Shown: in pieces, positions 24,747 through 33,936 of the stretch
How positions within the stretch are numbered: position 1 is the first letter of the stretch
Layout of the letters: each line of letters opens with the position of its first letter
Assembly: GCF_000420945.1 (NCBI RefSeq)
Contig: NZ_ATVX01000001.1
Location: 124,001 to 188,000, forward strand
Length of the DNA: 64,000 bases
Source: Butyrivibrio sp. VCB2006
GTDB taxonomy: Bacteria; Bacillota; Clostridia; Lachnospirales; Lachnospiraceae
Direction: 5' to 3'
Notes under the pieces: generated by a model
What the model was told of the DNA's origin: nothing
Database searches by the model: none
What the model saw: the letters and a program-made list of their open reading frames with translations, nothing else
Translations under genes and position numbers: made by a program

Positions 24747-27035
24747 ATGAAGAAAAAGAAAGCTAAGAATGCCTATAAATTTACCATTGGAATGAAGAAA
24801 AAGCTGGTAGTACTGTTCGTATTAGTACTACTGGCTTTCGTTGGGTTAGGGGCCAGACTTATCCATATTACTATGAACAAGGGCGAAGAATACGAAAAGC
24901 AGGTTCTTTCACAGCAGCAATATGACTCAACAACCCTTCCTTTCAGAAGAGGAGAAATACTGGATGCAAACGGAACCATCCTTGCATACAGTGAGAAAGT
25001 TTACAATCTCATTCTTGATGCCAAGCTCCTTTTACGTGATGAGAAGTACCTGGAGCCGACACTTAAGGCTCTTGTGACAAATTTTGATGTGGATGCTTCT
25101 GAAATTAGGAAATATCTCAGTGAACATCCAACTTCTCAGTACTATGTCCTGGCCAAAAAGCTTTCTTTTGACCAGATTGCCGAATTTCAGGAAATGATAA
25201 CTCCCGGAACAGACAAGTATAATGAAGATATCCAGGGAATATGGTTTGAGTCAGGATATGTTCGTAAGTATCCAAACGGACAGCTTGCTTGTGATGTTAT
25301 TGGTTTTACCTCCGGTGATAACTACGGAATGTACGGTCTGGAAGAATACTACAATGATGTTCTGTCAGGTACTGCAGGAAGAGAATACGGATATCTTGAT
25401 GATGATTCCAAGCTTGAGAGAACTACAATTGCTCCCACAGATGGAGATAGCATTGTAACAACCATCGATGGCAATCTTCAGAATATAGTAGAGAAATACC
25501 TTCAGGAATTTAATGATCAATACGCCAATAACGTCAGACAGGCAAATGGTGCCAATAACGTGGGCTGTATCATGATGGATGTTAATTCCGGAGAGATACT
25601 TGCTATGGCAAGCTATCCCTTTTACGATCTCAATAATCCAAGAGATACTTCCAGACTTATCGGAATGCCTTCAGTAGATGAAAAGGGCAACAAGGTTAAG
25701 GGAGAATCTGTATTTGATTCAGGAGTGTATATCACTCAGGAAATGATTGACGGATTCACAGATGAAGAGCTCTACCAGAATTACAATGCTCTATGGAAAA
25801 ATTTCTGTATTACCGATACCTATGAACCGGGATCAGTAGCCAAGCCATTTACTGTCGCTACAGGACTTGAGTCAGGAACAATTACAGGTAACGAAGTGTA
25901 TAACTGCCCGGGATTTTTGAACGTAGGTGGTTGGGATATCAAATGTCATAACACTTACGGCGATGGCTATGTATCTGTAGAAAGAGGAATCGAGATTTCT
26001 TGTAACGTTGCCATGATGTACATTGGCCAGTCTATAGGTGTTAACACTTTTGCCAAGTTCCAGAAGCAGTTTGGCTTTGGACTTAAGACAAACATTGACC
26101 TTGCAGGAGAAGCCAGAACTGAAGGACTTACTTATTCTGCAACAGACATGGGACCAACAGATCTTGCGGTCAACACTTTCGGACAGGGCTTTAATGTAGA
26201 TATGATCGAGATGATCACAGGATACTGCTCACTTATAAATGGTGGCTATTACTACGAACCCCATGTGGTAAAAAAGATTGTTAACTCATCAGGAGCTACT
26301 GTTAAAAATATTGAACCAAGAGTTCTTAGACAGACAGTTTCCCAGAGTACTTCCGATAAGATCAGACAGTACTGCGAAGCGGTTGTTATGGGAGATGAAG
26401 GTACAGGTAGAACTGCAAGACCTGCGGGATATCGTATCATTGGTAAAACAGGAACTGCCCAGACTCTTCCCCGTGGTAACAGACAGTACGTTGTATCCTT
26501 TATGGGAGCAGCTCCGGCTAATGACCCCAAGGTAGCAATTTATGTGGTTGTAGACAGACCCAATATAGCTCAGCAGGACCAGGCAAGACTTGCGACAGTT
26601 CTTGTGCGTAAGATCCTGACAGAAGCTCTTCCTTATCTCAATATTCCTATGACTGAAGAACTTTCAGATAAAGAAAGGCAGGAACTTGAAGAACTTCGTG
26701 AAAAGATGGTTACACCTGTTATTCCGGAGGCTGCTGCTGAAGGTGATAGCAGTGAAAACGGTACAGAGACAGCAGAAGGCGCAAGCGAGGGACAGAGTGA
26801 TGACGGCACTATAAGTCAGGAAGAAATGGATGCCGCCAATGCAGAACGAAAAGAAAAATCGTCTATCTGGCAGTCGTTTGACGTTGACCCTGAGACGGGG
26901 TATTATATTGACCCGGAGACAGGAAAACTTCTTGATCCAAACAATGGAAGTCCGGCAGGAGAAGATACACTTCCGGATTTTGATGGAACAGGAACTGCCG
27001 GAGATTTAGAAAGTATAGAAACAGGTAATCAGTAA
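24747..27035 (+). CDS. Septal penicillin-binding protein (FtsI/PBP2B type)
   Basis: 762 residues. One N-terminal membrane anchor, a dimerisation domain, then a transpeptidase domain with S363-x-x-K366 ('GSVAK'), S418-C-N420 and K567-T-G. It crosslinks septal peptidoglycan and pairs with the SEDS protein FtsW encoded at 29555. There are no PASTA domains; instead a ~120-residue acidic, low-complexity C-terminal tail contains a short internal duplication ('DPETGYYIDPETGKLLDP'). It starts nine bases after ftsL. SpoVD-like proteins share this core, so a sporulation role cannot be ruled out by sequence alone, but synteny favours division. Confidence 0.93.
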   Translation: MKKKKAKNAYKFTIGMKKKLVVLFVLVLLAFVGLGARLIHITMNKGEEYEKQVLSQQQYDSTTLPFRRGEILDANGTILAYSEKVYNLILDAKLLLRDEKYLEPTLKALVTNFDVDASEIRKYLSEHPTSQYYVLAKKLSFDQIAEFQEMITPGTDKYNEDIQGIWFESGYVRKYPNGQLACDVIGFTSGDNYGMYGLEEYYNDVLSGTAGREYGYLDDDSKLERTTIAPTDGDSIVTTIDGNLQNIVEKYLQEFNDQYANNVRQANGANNVGCIMMDVNSGEILAMASYPFYDLNNPRDTSRLIGMPSVDEKGNKVKGESVFDSGVYITQEMIDGFTDEELYQNYNALWKNFCITDTYEPGSVAKPFTVATGLESGTITGNEVYNCPGFLNVGGWDIKCHNTYGDGYVSVERGIEISCNVAMMYIGQSIGVNTFAKFQKQFGFGLKTNIDLAGEARTEGLTYSATDMGPTDLAVNTFGQGFNVDMIEMITGYCSLINGGYYYEPHVVKKIVNSSGATVKNIEPRVLRQTVSQSTSDKIRQYCEAVVMGDEGTGRTARPAGYRIIGKTGTAQTLPRGNRQYVVSFMGAAPANDPKVAIYVVVDRPNIAQQDQARLATVLVRKILTEALPYLNIPMTEELSDKERQELEELREKMVTPVIPEAAAEGDSSENGTETAEGASEGQSDDGTISQEEMDAANAERKEKSSIWQSFDVDPETGYYIDPETGKLLDPNNGSPAGEDTLPDFDGTGTAGDLESIETGNQ

Positions 27036-27085
27036 TGACCGGTTGATTGTTATCGTTGCCTATAGTTGTTAGTGAGGAAAAAACA

Positions 27086-28054
27086 GTGAGTGATTATGTT
27101 CTTAGAATTTTGATACCAACATTGGTTTCTTTTGTTATTGCAGTTCTTATAGGCCCCAAGGTGATTGAACTATTGAAATCACTTAAGGCCAAGCAGACTG
27201 AAAGAGAAGAGGGCCTTGAGTCCCACAAGAAAAAGACAGGAACCCCTACAATGGGCGGTATTATTTTTCTGATTCCTTTTCTTGTTATAGGTATCTTTTA
27301 TGGTGCACATCATAAAGAAATAATCCCTGTACTGATTTTGACCTTTGGATTTGGAGTTGTAGGATTTCTTGATGACTACATCAAGGTTGTAAGAAAACAT
27401 AATGAGGGCCTTAAGCCTCTGCAGAAGCTCTTTGGACAGCTTGTGGTGGTTGTGCTCTTTGCTTTGTATGTAACTCTGTTTACAGATATTTCTCTTGCAA
27501 TGACAATTCCGTTTACAGACATAACTCTGGATTTTGGAATTATAAATTATCCGATTCTTTTCTTTATTGCTTTGGGAACAGGTAATGGAACAAATCTTAC
27601 TGACGGTGTAGATGGCCTTTGTGCTTCAGTTACAGCAGTTGTTGCAGCTTTCTTTGTTATTGCAGCAATGCACTACAATGCAACCGGAGCTGAAGTTATG
27701 GCAGCTGCTATGTTTGGAGCTCTTTTGGGATATCTTGTATATAACGTTTATCCCGGCAAAGTAATGATGGGAGATTTGGGCTCCCTTGCTATCGGCGGTT
27801 TTGTGACCAGTATGGCTTACATGATGAAGATGCCTATCTTTATTGTTATCTTTGGATTTATCTACTTACTTGAGGCTGTATCAGTAATCATGCAGGTTTC
27901 CTATTTCAAAGCAACCCATGGTAAAAGAATTTTCAGAATGGCGCCTATTCATCATCATTTTGAAAAGGGTGGCTGGTCTGAAACCAAGGTCGTTAATGTA
28001 TTTACAACAATTACAATTCTTATGTGCCTGATTGCTTATGCGGGACTTAGATAA
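27086..28054 (+). CDS. mraY: Phospho-N-acetylmuramoyl-pentapeptide-transferase MraY
   Basis: 322 residues from GTG 27086, which has GAGGAAA five bases upstream; an in-frame TTG at 27047 would add 13 poorly conserved residues. MraY makes lipid I from UDP-MurNAc-pentapeptide and undecaprenyl phosphate. About ten membrane helices. Catalytic Asp motifs: 'GFLDDYIKV' (the DDD-like loop), 'NLTDGVDGL' and 'GDLGSLAIG', then the His-rich loop 'APIHHHFEKGGW'. Directly follows the PBP gene; murE and murF, often found between them, are absent. Confidence 0.96.
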   Translation: MSDYVLRILIPTLVSFVIAVLIGPKVIELLKSLKAKQTEREEGLESHKKKTGTPTMGGIIFLIPFLVIGIFYGAHHKEIIPVLILTFGFGVVGFLDDYIKVVRKHNEGLKPLQKLFGQLVVVVLFALYVTLFTDISLAMTIPFTDITLDFGIINYPILFFIALGTGNGTNLTDGVDGLCASVTAVVAAFFVIAAMHYNATGAEVMAAAMFGALLGYLVYNVYPGKVMMGDLGSLAIGGFVTSMAYMMKMPIFIVIFGFIYLLEAVSVIMQVSYFKATHGKRIFRMAPIHHHFEKGGWSETKVVNVFTTITILMCLIAYAGLR

Positions 28055-28103
28055 ACTAAGAATAATTACAATTGAAGTTTGATGAAATGAAGGTGCTAGT
28101 GAT

Positions 28104-29477
28104 ATGACAGCAGATTTAAAGGGTAAAAAAGTTTTAGTAATCGGTTCAGGATTATCCGGAGTAGGCTCAGTTAATCTTCTTAACAAGGTGGGAGCCCTTC
28201 CTGTAGTTCTTGAGGAAAATACTAAAGTCACAGAGAATGATATTAGAAACAAGTTAAAGGAAGAGGATAGAAAAGCTACTAAGATCATTGTAGGGGCTAT
28301 CTCTGACGAGGAACTTGATGAGATTTCACTTACAGTTCCAAGCCCCGGTGTTCCTCTTGATGCACCTACAGTAATGCGTATCAAAGAAAAGAACATACCT
28401 ATTTGGAGTGAAATAGAGCTTGCTTTCAATTTCGCGAAGGGCAAAATGGTGGCTATTACCGGAACAAATGGTAAGACCACAACAACAACTCTTGTTGGCG
28501 AAATCATGAAGGCTCACTTTGGAAAAGCTTATGTTGTTGGTAATATTGGTGTTTCCTACGCTGAGGCAGCCCTGGAGATGACGGATTCTTCTGTTACAGT
28601 TGGAGAGATCAGTTCATTCCAGCTGGAAGCTGTTGATAATTTCCATGCTAACGTATCAGCAATCCTTAACATTACTCCTGATCATCTTAACAGACACCAT
28701 ACTATGGAGTGCTATGTGGAGATGAAGGAAAATATTACACACAATCAGACTAAGGATGATACCTGTGTCCTTAACTATGATAACGAGTACACAAGAGCAT
28801 TCGGTGACAGATGCCCTGCAAAGGTTGTTTTCTTCTCAAGTCATGAAAAGCTTTCTAACGGTCTTTTCCTTGATGGAGAGGATATTTTCATGGCTACAGC
28901 AGGAAATGCCATGAAGATCATGAATATCCATGATATGAATCTTGTTGGAATCTGTAATGTAGAAAATGTTATGGCTGCAATAGCAATGAGCCTTGCAATG
29001 GATGTGCCTCTTGCAACAATTCTGGAGGTTATCAGAGGCTTTAAGGCTGTTGAACACAGAATAGAGTTTGTCGCCACAAAGCGCGGAGTTGACTATTACA
29101 ACGACTCCAAGGGAACTAACCCTGATGCAGCTATTCAGGGAGTAAGAGCTATGTGTAAGCCTACAATTCTTATCGGAGGTGGCTATGACAAGGGCAGTGA
29201 ATACGATGAGTGGATTGAGAGCTTTGGCGATAAAATCAAGCTTCTTGTTCTCATCGGCCAGACCAAGGAAAAAATAGCTGAGTGCGCTAAAAAGCACGGC
29301 TTTGAAAACTACGTATTTAAAGATACCTATGAGGAAGCGCTGGAGTTCTGCACAGAGAGTGCAAATCCCGGAGATGCAGTTCTTTTATCTCCAGCCTGTG
29401 CAAGCTGGGATATGTTCCCTAACTATGAGACAAGAGGAAAGAGATTCAAGGACTACGTTAATAAACTTTCTGATTGA
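28104..29477 (+). CDS. murD: UDP-N-acetylmuramoyl-L-alanine--D-glutamate ligase MurD
   Basis: 457 residues, normal length. It adds D-Glu to UDP-MurNAc-L-Ala in the cytoplasm. An N-terminal Rossmann domain starts 'VLVIGSGLSGVGSV', the ATP-binding P-loop 'GTNGKTTTT' begins at residue 120, and the C-terminal domain includes 'DYYNDSKGTNPDA' and 'LLSPACASWDMF', both diagnostic for MurD. GAAGGTG ribosome site. Follows mraY by 49 bases, in cluster order. Confidence 0.97.
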   Translation: MTADLKGKKVLVIGSGLSGVGSVNLLNKVGALPVVLEENTKVTENDIRNKLKEEDRKATKIIVGAISDEELDEISLTVPSPGVPLDAPTVMRIKEKNIPIWSEIELAFNFAKGKMVAITGTNGKTTTTTLVGEIMKAHFGKAYVVGNIGVSYAEAALEMTDSSVTVGEISSFQLEAVDNFHANVSAILNITPDHLNRHHTMECYVEMKENITHNQTKDDTCVLNYDNEYTRAFGDRCPAKVVFFSSHEKLSNGLFLDGEDIFMATAGNAMKIMNIHDMNLVGICNVENVMAAIAMSLAMDVPLATILEVIRGFKAVEHRIEFVATKRGVDYYNDSKGTNPDAAIQGVRAMCKPTILIGGGYDKGSEYDEWIESFGDKIKLLVLIGQTKEKIAECAKKHGFENYVFKDTYEEALEFCTESANPGDAVLLSPACASWDMFPNYETRGKRFKDYVNKLSD

Positions 29478-29554
29478 TTTTTGGCCGGAATGAACCGGTA
29501 TAATAGATTTTATTGTGTTATATATAGATGCTATGCATCTATACGGGGGGAAAA

Positions 29555-30700
29555 TTGGCAAAAGCAGTTCGTTTTCAAAAACCAAAGGGAGAAACTTATG
29601 TGGACTACAGTTTGATATTTGTAGTCCTGTTTCTGTTGTCCTTTGGTCTTATAATGTTATATTCTACAAGCTCATACGAGGCGGGAGTCAGCACCGGTGA
29701 TTCTGCTTATTATTTCAAGCATCAGCTGGGACCTACACTTTTGGGTGTTGCCGGTATGATTTTTATGTCTTTTTTCCCATATAAGTTTTTGCAGAAACTT
29801 ACGGTTCCTATATATGCGCTGGCAGTGGTATTGTTGTTCCTTCTGTATCCTTTCGGAAAAGTTGTTAACGGTGCCAGAAGATGGATCTATTTCCACGGAG
29901 TTTCTATTCAGCCTGCTGAAGTTGCCAAGGTTGCGGTTATTATATTTACAGCAACAATAATAATCAAGATGCGAAGTAGTCTTGTTACACTCAAAGGCTA
30001 CTGTGTCGCGTTGGTGTTTCCTCTTATACTGGCACTTATGGTATATAGGATTTCTCAGAACCTTAGTTCAGCCATTATCGTTATGGGAATTGCTGTTATC
30101 ATGTTGTTTGTAGCGACTCCCGGATATAAGAGATACATAATTGTTGCCCTGGGGCTTGCAGCTTTTGTTGCTATTATCATTCTTATAATAGCCAACGCTG
30201 AGGACAGCAGCGGCATGAACTACAGATTTAAACGAGTTCTTGCCTGGCTTGATCCTACTGCCTATGCCAGTGATGAAAGTTTCCAGACTCTTCAGGCTCT
30301 TTATGCAATCGGATCCGGTGGAATCTTTGGAAAAGGCCTTGGGGAGAGCATGCAGAAAATGAAGCTTCCTGAAGCTCAGAATGATATGATTTTCTCCATT
30401 ATATGCGAGGAACTTGGACTTTTTGGTGCTATTGCGGTTATGCTTATGTTTCTTTTGCTTATCTGGAGACTTATGATAATTGCCAATAATGCCAATGATA
30501 TGTTTGGCGCGCTTCTTGTAATCGGAGTTATGGCTCATATTTCCATTCAGGTAATTCTGAACATTGCTGTTGTAACCAATACTATTCCTAATACAGGTAT
30601 CACACTTCCGTTTATCAGTTACGGAGGTTCGGCGGTTATGGTTCAGCTTGCAGAAGTCGGAATTGCCCTTAACGTTGCAAGAAATATAGGAAGGGAATAA
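29555..30700 (+). CDS. ftsW: Septal peptidoglycan glycosyltransferase FtsW (SEDS family)
   Basis: 381 residues from TTG 29555, four to five bases after a GGGGGG run; an ATG at 29528 adds nine residues but lacks a good site. Ten membrane helices expected. Family blocks: 'GARRWIYFHGVSIQPAEVAK', with the essential SEDS Asp/Glu region following, 'GKGLGESMQKMKLPEAQNDM' (in which QND-M is the usual H-x-D-F-like segment) and the closing 'PFISYGGSAV'. Works with the PBP at 24747. RodA is closely related; cluster position favours FtsW. A small hairpin (TAGATG/CATCTA) and TATAAT at 29499 precede it, hinting at a secondary promoter. Confidence 0.93.
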   Translation: MAKAVRFQKPKGETYVDYSLIFVVLFLLSFGLIMLYSTSSYEAGVSTGDSAYYFKHQLGPTLLGVAGMIFMSFFPYKFLQKLTVPIYALAVVLLFLLYPFGKVVNGARRWIYFHGVSIQPAEVAKVAVIIFTATIIIKMRSSLVTLKGYCVALVFPLILALMVYRISQNLSSAIIVMGIAVIMLFVATPGYKRYIIVALGLAAFVAIIILIIANAEDSSGMNYRFKRVLAWLDPTAYASDESFQTLQALYAIGSGGIFGKGLGESMQKMKLPEAQNDMIFSIICEELGLFGAIAVMLMFLLLIWRLMIIANNANDMFGALLVIGVMAHISIQVILNIAVVTNTIPNTGITLPFISYGGSAVMVQLAEVGIALNVARNIGRE

Positions 30701-30730
30701 ATAGACTTTTAGTTGAGATTATAAGTACGG

Positions 30731-31588
30731 ATGGTTAAGAAACGACGAAAAAAAGCGGTTAAAAGACGAAAAAGAGAATATGAGTACGATGGCTACCGTC
30801 CAAGCTTTAAGGAAAGAATAGAGGATTTTCATCCTCTTGAAGGCTTTGTGAGATCCCTGCGATACAGCAAAAGCCTGTATATTATCCTTGGCATTGTGCT
30901 TACTGTACTGATTGTTCTGGTGGTGGCCCTTAACTACATAGTTGATAATTACAAGGTTACCAACGTGTATGTTAGCGGAAATACCCACTATACCAACGAA
31001 CAGATCATAGATATGGTCATGACGGATACTTTGAGCCACAATTCCCTTTATTTATCTTTTAAATACAGGGATAAGAGTATTCAAGGCGTTCCCTTTGTAG
31101 AAAAAATGGACGTGGATATTCTTTCACCGGACACAATAAGAATCAATGTGTACGAGAAGGCAGTTGCCGGATACATTGCATATCTTGGACACTATATGTA
31201 CTTTGACAGGGACGGAATAGTGGTTGAGAGTTCCATGGAAAGTTCCGATGTGGTACCTCAGGTAATGGGACTGGAATTTAATTACGTTATTCTTCATGAG
31301 AAGCTTCCAGTTGATAATGAAGCAGTATTTGCTGAAATCCTTGATATAACGCAGCTTTTGGACAAATACAATCTTCATGCAAATAAGATTTTCTTTGATA
31401 ACGAATATAATGTATACTTATATTTCGGTGATATCGAAGTGAGCGTAGGTACAAGTTCCTACATTGACGAAAAAATTATACAACTTCAGTATATACTGCC
31501 TAATCTGGAAGGGAAAAAAGGCATTCTGGAGATGAAAGATTTTGACGAAGATACCAAAAACATAACATTTGAAGAGAAAAATCAGTAA
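30731..31588 (+). CDS. Cell division protein FtsQ/DivIB
   Basis: 285 residues. A very basic cytoplasmic N-terminus ('KKRRKKAVKRRKRE'), a membrane helix at about 51-75, then a POTRA domain beginning 'VTNVYVSGNTHYTNEQI' and a beta domain. This is the FtsQ/DivIB layout; it bridges FtsL/DivIC with the septal synthase outside the membrane. In the usual cluster murG lies just before this gene, but here ftsW is followed directly. A weak ribosome site precedes the ATG. Confidence 0.92.
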   Translation: MVKKRRKKAVKRRKREYEYDGYRPSFKERIEDFHPLEGFVRSLRYSKSLYIILGIVLTVLIVLVVALNYIVDNYKVTNVYVSGNTHYTNEQIIDMVMTDTLSHNSLYLSFKYRDKSIQGVPFVEKMDVDILSPDTIRINVYEKAVAGYIAYLGHYMYFDRDGIVVESSMESSDVVPQVMGLEFNYVILHEKLPVDNEAVFAEILDITQLLDKYNLHANKIFFDNEYNVYLYFGDIEVSVGTSSYIDEKIIQLQYILPNLEGKKGILEMKDFDEDTKNITFEEKNQ

Positions 31589-31699
31589 ATTGTTTTCGTA
31601 AAAACAAAAATTTAGATTAAAAAAACTGGTTGATAATTGAAACAAAAAATCGTATCATAGCTATTAGGAGTTTATGAGGTTTGTGAAGGAGGAGTTGTC

Positions 31700-32941
31700 T
31701 TGCTGGAGATTAAGTCAAATGAGGCTGAATCTGGCTGCAAAATCATCGTTGTTGGGGTTGGCGGCGCAGGTAATAATGCTGTAAATAGAATGGTAGATGA
31801 AAATATTACCGGTGTAGAATTCATCGGTATTAACACTGATAAGCAGGCTCTTCAGCTCTGTAAAGCACCTAAGCTTTTACAGATTGGTGAAAAGCTTACT
31901 AAGGGACTTGGTGCAGGCGCTAAGCCTGAGATCGGACAGAAGGCTGCAGAGGAAAGCGCAGAAGAGATTTCTGCAGCACTCAAGGGTGCAGACATGGTAT
32001 TCGTTACCTGTGGTATGGGTGGCGGAACCGGTACAGGTGCTGCTCCTGTTGTTGCCAAGCTTGCTAAGGATATGGGAATCCTTACAGTTGGCGTAGTTAC
32101 CAAGCCTTTCAGCTTTGAAGCTCGTGTTCGTATGCAGAACGCTATGCTTGGTATACAGAATATTAAATCTAATGTTGATACTCTTATCGTTATTCCTAAC
32201 GATAAGCTTCTTCAGATTGTTGACAGACGTACAACAATGCCGGATGCACTCAAGAAGGCTGATGAAGTTCTTCAGCAGGCTGTACAGGGAATCACTGATC
32301 TTATCAATGTACCTGCAGTTATCAATCTTGACTTTGCTGACGTCCAGACAGTTATGAAGGATAGAGGAATTGCTCATATCGGTATTGGTAGCGGTAAGGG
32401 CGATGACAAGGCTACAGATGCTGTTAAGATGGCTGTTGAGTCTCCACTTCTTGAGACCAAGATTAATGGCGCATCTAATGTTATCATCAATATTTCCGGT
32501 GATATCACTCTTGCTGATGCATCTGATGCTTCTGAGTATGTTCGTAATCTTGCAGGAGATGATGTTAATGTTATCTTTGGCGCAATGTACGACGAGAGCA
32601 AGACAGATACATGTACAATTACTGTTATTGCTACAGGTATTGAGGACAAGGTTAATGTGGCACCTACACCAAGACCAGCTACAACTGCTTCAGCTGTAGC
32701 AGCTGCTCCACACGTAGCAGCCCAGGCAGTAGCACCACAGCCTACTGTTGTTCAGACACCTATATCACCTGTAACACCTCTTCAGACAGTTGTTACACCT
32801 ATTCAGCCAACAGCTGAGACAGTAAGTACAGTTAATATCTCAAGACCTGCTCAGCCACTTACTCTTAACAAGCCATCAGAGATTAAGAGCACAGTTGAGC
32901 CTAAGTCACTTAAGATACCTGATTTCCTTCAGAGGAAATAA
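31700..32941 (+). CDS. ftsZ: Cell division GTPase FtsZ
   Basis: 413 residues from TTG 31700, six bases after AAGGAGGA. GTPase motifs: '[12 protein letters not shown]' (T1), '[12 protein letters not shown]' (T4 tubulin signature) and '[11 protein letters not shown]' (T7 catalytic loop). After residue ~320 comes a Pro/Thr/Val/Ala-rich linker of about 75 residues, and the end '[10 protein letters not shown]' is the conserved C-terminal peptide that binds partners. ftsA, which commonly precedes ftsZ, is absent, so other tethers such as SepF presumably serve. A terminator follows. Confidence 0.98.
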   Translation: MLEIKSNEAESGCKIIVVGVGGAGNNAVNRMVDENITGVEFIGINTDKQALQLCKAPKLLQIGEKLTKGLGAGAKPEIGQKAAEESAEEISAALKGADMVFVTCGMGGGTGTGAAPVVAKLAKDMGILTVGVVTKPFSFEARVRMQNAMLGIQNIKSNVDTLIVIPNDKLLQIVDRRTTMPDALKKADEVLQQAVQGITDLINVPAVINLDFADVQTVMKDRGIAHIGIGSGKGDDKATDAVKMAVESPLLETKINGASNVIINISGDITLADASDASEYVRNLAGDDVNVIFGAMYDESKTDTCTITVIATGIEDKVNVAPTPRPATTASAVAAAPHVAAQAVAPQPTVVQTPISPVTPLQTVVTPIQPTAETVSTVNISRPAQPLTLNKPSEIKSTVEPKSLKIPDFLQRK

Positions 32942-32958
32942 TTAGATAGTTTTTTATG

Positions 32959-32991
32959 GCCCCTTGCTTAATGCAAGGGGCTTCATTTTTT
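32959..32991 (+). terminator. Terminator after ftsZ
   Basis: Nine-bp perfect stem GCCCCTTGC (32959-32967) with GCAAGGGGC (32973-32981), then a T run. Confidence 0.93.
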
Positions 32992-33022
32992 CTTAGGACA
33001 TTTATATTTAGGAGATAAGATA

Positions 33023-33793
33023 ATGCTAGACAGAAAGCGTGTACGAGAAAACTTTGCGGAATATACAAGGAAATATGATCCTTCAGATCCTAAGATAGCT
33101 CTTAAAATCGCTCATACCTACAGAGTAGCTGATAACTGTGAGCAAATCGCAAGATCTATCGGCCTTTCTGAGGAAGAGGTGGATTTTGCATGGTTATCCG
33201 GTATGCTTCATGATGTGGGACGATTTGAGCAGGTTAAACGCTATAATACCTTTATTGATTCTGAATCTGTTGATCATGCAGAGTTTGGGGCAGACCTGCT
33301 CTTTGGGGCTGAAAAGCTTATTCTCGGCTATATAGACGATAGAAGTATTGATGCAATGATGGAACTTGTCATTAGGCAGCACAACAAATATCGTATCAGA
33401 GAAGATGTAACCGGTAAGGCCCTTACCTTTTGCAATATCCTTCGTGATGCCGACAAAGTAGACATCCTCAGAGTCAACGTAGAAACTCCCATGGAGGAGA
33501 TCTACAACGTATCTGAAGAAGTTCTTCTTACCTCCGGCGTGTCCGATGACGTAATGGCTCAAGTCCGTGAGCACAAGGCTGTAAACCGCGACATCATGGT
33601 TTCTCCTGCAGAGCACCTCATAGGCCACATCGCCCTCGTCTTTGAGCTCGTCTACCCAAAGAGCATCGAGCTCGCCAAAGCGCAGGGCTGGCTCTACAAA
33701 ATGTTCAAGTTCCCAAGCCGCAACGACAGCGCCCTCCGCGCCGTCAAAGACACCCAGGCCGAACTAACCTCCTTCCTCGCCAAAAAAGTGTGA
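33023..33793 (+). CDS. HD-domain phosphohydrolase
   Basis: 256 residues. The HD metal-site motifs are present: His in 'KIAHTYRVADN', H-D in 'GMLHDVGRFEQ', His in 'VIRQHNKYR' and Asp in 'RDADKVDIL'. Enzymes of this type cleave phosphate esters of nucleotides; the substrate cannot be told here. AGGAGATA ribosome site. Base use changes inside the gene: from about 33540 to the end codons become strongly C-ending (for example GCC, CTC, ATC, GAC), unlike the first two thirds and unlike neighbouring genes. The frame is intact across the change. Confidence 0.88.
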   Translation: MLDRKRVRENFAEYTRKYDPSDPKIALKIAHTYRVADNCEQIARSIGLSEEEVDFAWLSGMLHDVGRFEQVKRYNTFIDSESVDHAEFGADLLFGAEKLILGYIDDRSIDAMMELVIRQHNKYRIREDVTGKALTFCNILRDADKVDILRVNVETPMEEIYNVSEEVLLTSGVSDDVMAQVREHKAVNRDIMVSPAEHLIGHIALVFELVYPKSIELAKAQGWLYKMFKFPSRNDSALRAVKDTQAELTSFLAKKV

Positions 33794-33844
33794 AAGTATC
33801 GTGGTTTCTTCGAAATTTAGTGTAGAAAAGCGCGACAATTGATG

Positions 33845-33891
33845 ATACAATAGTTTGTGGAGTGATGGAGTTTTCATACAATATAGTGTGG
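33845..33891 (+). promoter_or_regulatory. Pair of NrdR-type boxes upstream of nrdR
   Basis: ATACAATAGTTTGTGG (33845-33860) and ATACAATATAGTGTGG (33876-33891) both resemble the NrdR box consensus acaCwAtATaTwGtgt, and their starts are 31 bases apart, the helical spacing normal for NrdR double boxes. Each also contains TACAAT, usable as a -10. This implies nrdR autoregulation. Confidence 0.6.
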
Positions 33892-33936
33892 AAACTTGAA
33901 AACGTGAGAAAATGTGCGTAAAACGGAGGAAACGCT

